Origin: Brevibacillus sp.
GTDB taxonomy: Bacteria > Bacillota > Bacilli > Brevibacillales > Brevibacillaceae
Direction: 5' to 3'
DNA length: 30,056 bases
NCBI GenBank assembly: GCA_029240815.1
Contig: JARDZO010000053.1
Coordinates: forward strand, 1-30,056
Part shown: one piece after another, positions 23,764-30,056 of the stretch
How the letters are laid out: each line of letters starts with the position of its first letter
Position numbering within the stretch: the first letter of the stretch is position 1
Position numbers and translations under genes: made by a program
The notes under the pieces: model-generated
What the model was told of the DNA's origin: nothing
Seen by the model: only the letters and a program-made list of their open reading frames with translations
Databases searched by the model: none

Positions 23764-24993
23764 CTATCTCCCGTTCGCCAACGACACTACGGTACGATAC
23801 AGGACCTGAGCCCCGTTTCCGCAATCCTCTTTACTGGTGTACTCCGCTGGATTGTGACTGATTCCATCCCGTGAGCGAGCAAAGATCATTCCTACGGGAC
23901 AAAGTCCAGTCAGTTGCATACAATCGTGACCCGCACCACTCGGGAGCGTGATTGTCTCCAGCCCTTCAGCCGCACACGCCTCTCGGATCGCGGAGCGGAT
24001 GTCTTCTGAGCACACAGCCGGATCGATTCGTTGCAGCAACTCGACTTGCAGCTTGACCCCGCGCTTCTCGCAGATCACTTTTGCCTGGCTCATAATCGCT
24101 TGCTCTACGATATCACGTACAGCTACGTCCACGTCCCGCAGATCGAGCGTAAATTCCACTCTCCCTGGAATGATGTTCACGCCGCCAGGGAAAACCTGCA
24201 GCTTTCCGACTGTTCCGACGCTGATCTCCTGACGAGCTGCTTCTCGCTCGATGACGAGCATGACTTCGGCTGCCGCCGCTAACGGATCGCGCCGCATCGT
24301 CATCGGGGTCGCGCCTGCATGTCCGGCTTCGCCTTCCAGAATAAATTTCAGCCAAAGCGGCCCTGCCACACCACTCACGACACCTACTGACAGGCCTCGA
24401 CTTTCCAGCACTTTTCCCTGCTCGATATGTAGCTCGACGTACGCCTTTACGCTGCCGGGCTCTCTCGCTGCCTTGCCGATTTGCGCTGGATCGATTCCGC
24501 TGTTCGTCATCGCTTCTGCAATGGATATTCCCGCCTCGTCCCGACAATCGAGCTCGTCACGCTGCAATAGTCCAGCGATACCGCGGCTACCGATCATACC
24601 GTAGCCAAAACGGGTGCCTTCTTCATCCGTAAACGCGATGACTTCAATGGGATTCTCCGTCTCCACACCTTGTTCGTTCAACGTTTGCAGCGCTTCGACA
24701 CCTGACAGGACACCCAGTGGTCCATCGAAGTTGCCGCCACTCGGAACTGAATCCAGATGGGAACCGACGAGCACGACTGGTGCATTCGGATTTTTCCCTT
24801 CTTTTCGTCCGATCAGGTTACCGACCTCGTCTTCTCTCACCGTGAGTCCCGCTTCTTTCATAAAGCCTGTGACCAGATCTTTAGCTGCGCGTTCTTCCGG
24901 AGAAAAGGACAGTCGCGTGATCCCTCCGACTTCCTGGGTACCAATGGAGCTGAGCTGCATCAAACGGTCCCACAAACGATCCGCGTTAATCAT
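23764..24993 (-). CDS. M20 family hydantoinase/carbamoylase-type amidase
   Basis: The 409-residue protein is of the N-carbamoyl-L-amino acid hydrolase / allantoate amidohydrolase group. Metal ligands are in [15 protein letters not shown] (His79, Asp90), TDEEGTRF (Glu124/125), HIEQG (His189) and the late ISHNPAEYT. The dimerisation-domain [15 protein letters not shown] and [10 protein letters not shown] motifs are also present. It removes ammonia and carbon dioxide from an N-carbamoyl compound or splits a ureido group; the true substrate is unknown. The ATG follows AGGAGGTG by seven bases; the frame extends nine codons upstream without another ribosome site. The broken M20D gene follows 30 bases later in the same operon. 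Confidence 0.92.
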   Translation of the reverse strand: MINADRLWDRLMQLSSIGTQEVGGITRLSFSPEERAAKDLVTGFMKEAGLTVREDEVGNLIGRKEGKNPNAPVVLVGSHLDSVPSGGNFDGPLGVLSGVEALQTLNEQGVETENPIEVIAFTDEEGTRFGYGMIGSRGIAGLLQRDELDCRDEAGISIAEAMTNSGIDPAQIGKAAREPGSVKAYVELHIEQGKVLESRGLSVGVVSGVAGPLWLKFILEGEAGHAGATPMTMRRDPLAAAAEVMLVIEREAARQEISVGTVGKLQVFPGGVNIIPGRVEFTLDLRDVDVAVRDIVEQAIMSQAKVICEKRGVKLQVELLQRIDPAVCSEDIRSAIREACAAEGLETITLPSGAGHDCMQLTGLCPVGMIFARSRDGISHNPAEYTSKEDCGNGAQVLYRTVVSLANGR

Positions 24994-25016
24994 GGTGAAC
25001 CACCTCCTATGCATAG

Positions 25017-25034
25017 TCAACCAATAACGGTTGA
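25017..25034. promoter_or_regulatory. Inverted repeat upstream of the carbamoylase-type amidase gene
   Basis: TCAACC and GGTTGA flank a six-base centre, about 24 bases before the ATG; an ACGGTT word is also directly repeated (25027 and about 25038). A possible operator, perhaps for the regulator at 25992-27293. No convincing promoter pair was found with it. Confidence 0.35.
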
Positions 25035-25082
25035 TTTACGGTTATGTCCTTTAATTGTATAGTAGTCTGTCTATTTTGAAAA

Positions 25083-25115
25083 GGAAAAACGCCCGACCAT
25101 TTAGTAGGTCGGACG
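25083..25115 (-). terminator. Rho-independent terminator after the AcfC-like gene
   Basis: On the minus strand CGTCCGACC (25115-25107) pairs with GGTCGGGCG (25098-25090), nine pairs with one G-U, followed by five T residues. It separates the AcfC-like gene from the two M20 genes, which therefore need their own promoter. Confidence 0.9.
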
Positions 25116-25123
25116 TGTATTTT

Positions 25124-25927
25124 CTATTTCCAGCCCCATTTTTGAAAGACCTGATGTGCTTCCTCTGTTTTCAGGTACGCGATAAACTCCAAGGCCGTTT
25201 TCTTGTTATCTGTTGTCTGAGCGACGGCGATCGGCGTACCTCGATACAGCTTGTCTGCTTCCGGCAATTGGATGAGGTCTGTCTCTTCCGTCAATCGATA
25301 ATGCCAAGACTCATACGTAATCCAGGCGTCCAGCTCCGGATGCTTTTCCCAAAGAGCAATCGCATCAGCACTGCTTTTGACAGAGATAGTCATGTTCTGT
25401 TGCAAGTCCGGGATCAATCCTTTACGGCCAGCGAGATCTTCCCACAAACCGAGCTGCCCCGCTCCGTTCACGTCAATGATTTTGATGCCTGGCTTGCTCA
25501 GGTCCTGTATTCCTTCGATTTTCTTCGGATTCCCTTTGCGTATCAGGATGCCTGCAGCTCGCGGGTACAAGCTTGTTCGCGTTTTTTCGTCAATGAGCCC
25601 CGGGTATTTGTGAACCATCTCCTGCAGCATATATTCCGACCCGCCGAAAACAACGTCAGCATCCTTCTTGGCTTTCTCGACCCATTTTGCTTCAGGACCA
25701 GCAGTCACTTCCACATTCAGCTTATTCGCTTTGGAAAATCGCTCAGCCAGTTCCTTCATTGGCCCCAGTGGACCTCCAGGGCCATAGACGTAAATCACCT
25801 CATCCTTATTCGCGGCACTCGTCGCAGTAGACAGGGTATCCGCCTGTGCGGAATGGGCATATCCAACCGCCCCGGTGGCTAAAAGAATGATCGAAAGCAT
25901 TGCTGCAATGGATACCGTTTTTTTCAT
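25124..25927 (-). CDS. AcfC-like secreted substrate-binding protein
   Basis: The 267-residue protein has a signal peptide with likely cleavage after AQA (29) and no lipobox cysteine. The mature part opens with VIYVYGPGGPLGPMKELAERF, then VEVTAGPEAKWVEKAKKDADVVFGGSE, typical of proteins annotated as accessory colonisation factor AcfC, within the ModA-type binding-protein fold. Such proteins bind a small anion or organic ligand outside the cell; the ligand is not known to me. There is no permease or ATPase next to it. Lack of a lipid anchor is odd for a Gram-positive binding protein. The ATG follows GAGGAGG by five bases; 41 upstream codons in frame have no ribosome site. Confidence 0.82.
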   Translation of the reverse strand: MKKTVSIAAMLSIILLATGAVGYAHSAQADTLSTATSAANKDEVIYVYGPGGPLGPMKELAERFSKANKLNVEVTAGPEAKWVEKAKKDADVVFGGSEYMLQEMVHKYPGLIDEKTRTSLYPRAAGILIRKGNPKKIEGIQDLSKPGIKIIDVNGAGQLGLWEDLAGRKGLIPDLQQNMTISVKSSADAIALWEKHPELDAWITYESWHYRLTEETDLIQLPEADKLYRGTPIAVAQTTDNKKTALEFIAYLKTEEAHQVFQKWGWK

Positions 25928-25991
25928 GTGTTCCTCCTCGAATTTCGTCGTTTCATACAAGGTAACGAAAACAGGAATAAAACGGTTCGAT

Positions 25992-27293
25992 TCATAACAT
26001 AATGCGATACACCTTGCGTGGGCGTCCCCGTGGATTTGGACTTTCTTCACCCACCACCTGCGCCAATCCCTTGGATTCCAGCTCGATCAAAATGCGGCGT
26101 GCACTGCGGGGCAAAATCTGCATGTACTGTGCCAGCTCGTGAGCATTGATCTCCTGGGATGCCCGTTTCTTGAGGATCGAATCGAGCTTGGATAGTGTAA
26201 GCACGCTCAGTGAAGTCTGCTGGCTGACTTTCTGTAGCCGGCGAGTCGACGAGCTGCTGTAAGAGATTTGCTCCTTGCTGCCGAGAGGTCCCACAATGCT
26301 TTTGTCATCAAAGAAAACCATCCAATTGGCTGGCCCGCGCTCCTTGGCGTGCAGCAAAGCTGTTCCGGCATGTATTTCCGCTTCGTAGGCGGTTTTGCCA
26401 ATCCCTATTCCGCAGGTAACCCAGTCCGCTCGAATCCCAAAGGCTTCCTCCAGATCAGGTATGGTCGTATAATTACTCGTCACGTTCTGCAAGATGCCCC
26501 GAGTCGTAAAGATTGCATAGCGACTTGGTCCTGCCGTTTTCAGTGAGCCTTGCAAATGCTTGGCATAGCGCAGCAGCTTTTCCATCGTCTTGATCTCCGC
26601 ATTTTGCCACTCATCTGTAGCAAATGTGCCACCCGCAAGCTCGCGAAACGGATCGATTTCCATCATCTGCACAGTTATTTGTGTGTCTTTGAAGTGGAGC
26701 ATTTCATGCGTACGCAACAGCATGTGAATCATGGAGAGTACCCCTGCTCTCGTCGGCAGTACTCGATGCACGGGAACCCCGCGTGCTTGAAGCTCCAAAT
26801 CTGCTGTCCGCAAGCAAGTGACCGCGGCTTTTGTCTTGCCTTCCTGCCACAGCTTTTCGTGGTAATCTGCCAGCTCCCCCGCCGTGATCGCCCCATCGTA
26901 ATGCCTGAGCCAGGTGTACCCGCCCTCGATTCCGGCTTCCTCCAGAAAAAGATTCAGTTCCTCCGCAGAAAACGTGTCGAAGCTGAGCTCGTGGACCAAT
27001 ATCCCGCACTGGTGGGACAGATGCAGCAGTGTCCGATACAGGCTCGCTCCCATATGCGGCACGTAGGCCATCGGCACCGTGATTTTTCCCCATTCTCTCA
27101 CCATGGTGTACGGCACCTTACCTGAAAACAGCCATAAATCCGCGTCATGAATGTGAGGCTCTATCAAATCAACAATGTCTTCTTCCTTCCAGTAGACAAT
27201 CTTCAAACATTCTAATTCCGCAAATTCCCGCGTGACGGACTCAATGATTTCCAAGGAATCGTCCGCGCCCAAGATTCCCAGTCGCAGCTTCAA
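25992..27293 (-). CDS. Putative transcriptional regulator with cyclase-like domain and C-terminal winged helix
   Basis: I do not recognise a named family. The 433-residue protein begins LRLGILGADDSLEIIESV, like an effector-binding alpha/beta domain (about 1-180). A middle region (about 230-350) ends CGIGIGKTAYEAEIHAGTALLHAKERG, resembling the last strand and helix of GGDEF or GTP-cyclohydrolase-III-like folds, but no GGDEF signature is present, so it is probably a sensor, not a cyclase. The C-terminus (about 370-433) reads as a winged helix: INAHELAQYMQILPRSARRIL, then a basic wing with RGRPRK. The start is taken as TTG six bases after GAGGGG. It lies 64 bases before the AcfC-like gene and probably controls it and the M20 genes. 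Confidence 0.7.
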   Translation of the reverse strand: MKLRLGILGADDSLEIIESVTREFAELECLKIVYWKEEDIVDLIEPHIHDADLWLFSGKVPYTMVREWGKITVPMAYVPHMGASLYRTLLHLSHQCGILVHELSFDTFSAEELNLFLEEAGIEGGYTWLRHYDGAITAGELADYHEKLWQEGKTKAAVTCLRTADLELQARGVPVHRVLPTRAGVLSMIHMLLRTHEMLHFKDTQITVQMMEIDPFRELAGGTFATDEWQNAEIKTMEKLLRYAKHLQGSLKTAGPSRYAIFTTRGILQNVTSNYTTIPDLEEAFGIRADWVTCGIGIGKTAYEAEIHAGTALLHAKERGPANWMVFFDDKSIVGPLGSKEQISYSSSSTRRLQKVSQQTSLSVLTLSKLDSILKKRASQEINAHELAQYMQILPRSARRILIELESKGLAQVVGEESPNPRGRPRKVYRIML

Positions 27294-27365
27294 TGCGCGC
27301 CCCTCTTTCATCCGGTGTTTCTCTTACGATAGCAAATTTGCGAGTGCGTGGAAACGGAAGCTGGA

Positions 27366-27902
27366 TTATGTTTTGGCTGGTCTGCACACCAACTGTCCAA
27401 TCCGATGCGCCCCGTACAAGACCGGAATGATCAAGATCACATACGGCAAGGTGCTGCCAACTATCGACCACGTGATGATTCCCTCTGCAAACATGCGAAT
27501 GTACGTATATAGGCTGTAGGGCAGAGCCAAGGCTACTGCAGTCACCACACCAGGCGTGTAGGTCCGAAGCAAGAAGCTCTGTCCGATGTGGGTAAAGACG
27601 TGGAGAAAAAGCACGTGCAAGCAGACCAGAAAAAACGGAAGAAACGTCCTCTGCTCCCAAGTAGACACGGTAAGAAGAACCGCCGTAGAGAGAACCGCGA
27701 AGATGCATGTGACCGCTACAGCAAACTGTTCCGTACACATGCGAAGAGATGGCTCAATCATTCCTCGAAGCCAGCCGGGGGCTTTTTCCATGACGCGCCC
27801 CTTGTTCTTCAACAGCCAATTTTCTACCGCAATCAATTCCTCCAGATCGTGCAAAACGAATACGACCAATAGCAACCAGATTACTCCAGATAGCTCCAGC
27901 AC
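27366..27902 (-). CDS. HXXEE domain membrane protein
   Basis: The 178-residue protein is hydrophobic with about five membrane segments. The family motif is HDLEE (His18, Glu21, Glu22) at the end of the first segment; paired histidines in LHVFTHIGQS (His101, His105) lie in a later segment and could join a metal site. The function of HXXEE proteins is unknown. The start is a GTG seven bases after GGGGGAG, only four bases after the TetR gene stop; an upstream ATG in frame overlaps the TetR gene and lacks a ribosome site. The two genes are surely cotranscribed, so this protein is probably the target of that regulator. Confidence 0.85.
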   Translation of the reverse strand: MLELSGVIWLLLVVFVLHDLEELIAVENWLLKNKGRVMEKAPGWLRGMIEPSLRMCTEQFAVAVTCIFAVLSTAVLLTVSTWEQRTFLPFFLVCLHVLFLHVFTHIGQSFLLRTYTPGVVTAVALALPYSLYTYIRMFAEGIITWSIVGSTLPYVILIIPVLYGAHRIGQLVCRPAKT

Positions 27903-27906
27903 CCTG

Positions 27907-28509
27907 CTACTCCCCCTCTGGTGAGTCTGTCTGCAACATTCCATTCGCCAGCAAAGCTACGGCTTCTTCTGCCAGCTGCTCTGCTTTTCTTTCGCCTGTT
28001 AACAGAAAACGGATCGTGAGCCGATACAGCATCGCCACAATCGATTCGGCCGTCACCTCTATGGACAGATCCGCCCGCACATGGCCGGCTTCCTGATTGT
28101 TCCGTAGATTAACAGAGACCATCTCAGCCAGCTTGCGATGCAATTCCTCGCCCTCTGCCGATTGGGACAACACGATCGTGGTCAGCTCAGGCATTTCCGC
28201 GAAAAAGCGAAACAGCTCGAGCAGATTCTCCTGCATTCTTCCCCGGACCTCATGCTTGGCCAGCGGTGTCACTTTGCGTCCTGCATCTGAGAGCTCCCAC
28301 AGCTTTTTGAAAAAAGCATCCATCAGCTCCTGATAAAGCAATTCTTTACTGGAAAAATACAAGTAGAAGGCTGCCTGGGTCAGTCCTGCCCGACGAACAA
28401 TGTCGCTGACGCGCGTGCGGTGATAGCCGTTGGCAGCGAATTCGGCAGCTGCTGCTTGCAACAGCCTGGCACGGCTCACTTCCCCTTTTCCCACTTTCTT
28501 TCGATTCAT
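27907..28509 (-). CDS. TetR/AcrR family regulator
   Basis: The 200-residue protein has the usual TetR N-terminal HTH (about 12-58): RLLQAAAAEFAANGYHRTRVSDIVRRAGLTQAAFYLYFSSKELL. The C-terminal all-helical ligand and dimer domain (about 75-195) is variable and gives no ligand clue. The ATG follows GGGGTGAG closely. Its promoter is covered by a 40-bp near-perfect palindrome, so it almost certainly represses itself and the HXXEE gene downstream. The neighbouring trpS promoter lies only about 30 bases from the palindrome but faces the other way. Confidence 0.93.
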   Translation of the reverse strand: MNRKKVGKGEVSRARLLQAAAAEFAANGYHRTRVSDIVRRAGLTQAAFYLYFSSKELLYQELMDAFFKKLWELSDAGRKVTPLAKHEVRGRMQENLLELFRFFAEMPELTTIVLSQSAEGEELHRKLAEMVSVNLRNNQEAGHVRADLSIEVTAESIVAMLYRLTIRFLLTGERKAEQLAEEAVALLANGMLQTDSPEGE

Positions 28510-28520
28510 TCGCTCACCCC

Positions 28521-28560
28521 AAAACTAACTCCAGAGTTATATAACTTTGTAGTTAGTTTT
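28521..28560. promoter_or_regulatory. 40-bp palindromic operator of the TetR-family gene
   Basis: The two 20-base halves, centred between 28540 and 28541, match at 18 of 20 positions. The outer ten bases (AAAACTAACT / AGTTAGTTTT) and the central AGTTATATAACT are perfect. It covers the -10 and the expected transcription start of the TetR promoter. Confidence 0.85.
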
Positions 28561-28584
28561 ACATTTATTGGGATGTCCTGTCAA
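28556..28584 (-). promoter_or_regulatory. Sigma-A promoter of the TetR-HXXEE operon
   Basis: On the minus strand a consensus TTGACA (28584-28579), 17-base spacer and TAAAAC (28561-28556). The -10 overlaps the edge of the palindromic operator. Confidence 0.75.
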
Positions 28585-28592
28585 GTAGCCTC

Positions 28593-28621
28593 TTGCTTTT
28601 TTCGAATTCACTCGGTAAAAT
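28593..28621 (+). promoter_or_regulatory. Sigma-A promoter of trpS
   Basis: TTGCTT (28593-28598), a 17-base spacer and TAAAAT (28616-28621) lie at the right distance upstream of the T-box leader. The two divergent promoters' -35 elements are only eight bases apart. Confidence 0.75.
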
Positions 28622-28647
28622 GATTGCTCAAAGGGTAACATTTGATG

Positions 28648-28922
28648 GCAATGAGGAAGAAGAGTAGGCATTTAATGAGACTGCAGAGAGCTGATGGTTG
28701 GTGCGAATCAGTGTCGAGTGGATGTTGAATGGGCTTCCGAGCTCCAGACCGAACCCGCTTTTGGGCGAAAGTAGGCTCTGGCGTTACGTCCGTACGTTAT
28801 CATCGGACACCGTATCATTGGTACGGAACAAGAGATTTTGCGCATGCCTTTTTTCATGCGTGAAATAACAAGGGTGGCACCACGGTTCATTCGTCCCTAT
28901 CCAGGGCGGATGGACCTTTTTT
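28648..28922 (+). ncRNA. T-box leader riboswitch (tryptophan type)
   Basis: The leader has the AGTA bulge element near 28663, the GAGAGCTGATGGTTGGTGCGA Stem I apical stretch (28686 on), a GAA-TGG specifier with the Trp codon at 28730-28732, and the T-box AGGGTGGCACCACGG (28871-28885). It ends in a terminator overlapping the T-box side. Uncharged tRNA-Trp is expected to stabilise the antiterminator and let trpS be transcribed. Confidence 0.93.
28884..28922 (+). terminator. T-box-controlled terminator upstream of trpS
   Basis: GGTTCATTCGTCC (from 28884) pairs with GGCGGATGGACC-side sequence (to 28915), about 13 pairs with several G-U, followed by a run of T residues. Its 5' arm overlaps the T-box, giving the antiterminator switch. 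Confidence 0.85.
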
Positions 28923-28934
28923 GTATTTGTTTAA

Positions 28935-29969
<1,035 letters not shown>

Positions 29970-29976
29970 TCAAAAG

Positions 29977-30010
29977 AAAGAAGCGGGAAATGCACCCGCT
30001 TCTTTTTTTT
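29977..30010 (+). terminator. Rho-independent terminator of trpS
   Basis: AAAGAAGCGGG (29977-29987) pairs perfectly with CCCGCTTCTTT (29995-30005) around a seven-base loop, followed by more T residues. The last 46 bases of the window show nothing further. Confidence 0.93.
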
Positions 30011-30056
30011 GCACTAGGTGAGACTGTAGTGGAGGAGAGGAAAAGGGAGAAAACGC

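Overview
The window looks like chromosome of a spore-forming Gram-positive bacterium of the Bacillales, most like Brevibacillus or another Paenibacillaceae member. This is inferred from the gene set: a T-box-controlled trpS, MurR/AmiE/MurQ-type muropeptide rescue genes, a YtkL-type hydrolase, a YrzF-like kinase, strong AGGAGG ribosome sites and many TTG/GTG starts. No rRNA, tRNA, IS element, phage or CRISPR array was seen.

Layout. (1) 1-3759, minus strand: a tight five-gene run of PIG-L deacetylase, sugar-nucleotide epimerase, BKACE (DUF849) enzyme, LpxD-like acyltransferase and a GT2 glycosyltransferase cut by the window edge. It is flanked by two kinase-fold genes: a YrzF-like kinase (minus) and an APH-like phosphotransferase (plus). 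Together they look like a pathway that de-acetylates, re-acylates and transfers an amino sugar; this is the best candidate for an undescribed system. (2) 5914-7377: an NhaC-type antiporter with its own sigma-A promoter. (3) 10372-7374, minus: cytoplasmic PAS histidine kinase, DUF3870 protein and GAF-GGDEF diguanylate cyclase in one signalling operon; the cyclase and antiporter genes share stop-codon bases. (4) 11859-10462, minus: MATE exporter.

(5) 19131-11965, minus: a complete-looking MurNAc/muropeptide recovery operon behind a very good sigma-A promoter: RpiR regulator, AmiE-like amidase, sugar ABC binding protein, two permeases, BadF-type amino-sugar kinase and MurQ etherase. It uses an ABC importer plus kinase in place of the MurP PTS of B. 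subtilis, and it lacks an ATPase gene, NagZ, NagA and NagB. (6) 19218-20630: divergent mtaD, ending in a strong two-way terminator shared with (7) a YtkL-type hydrolase. Then come a 64-residue Sm-like small protein and a divergent MerR-type HTH/coiled-coil protein.

(8) 27293-22596, minus: a regulator with a winged helix and a cyclase-like domain, an AcfC-like binding protein, an M20 carbamoylase/hydantoinase-family amidase and an M20D amidohydrolase. The last gene is broken near its 5' end by a frameshift that fits a deletion of about 50 bases. (9) 28584-27366, minus: a TetR regulator with a nearly perfect 40-bp palindromic operator over its promoter, followed by an HXXEE membrane protein. 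(10) 28593-30010, plus: promoter, Trp-type T-box leader, trpS and terminator. Every gene-free stretch is under 300 bases except 28510-28979, which is filled by the TetR operator, two promoters and the T-box.
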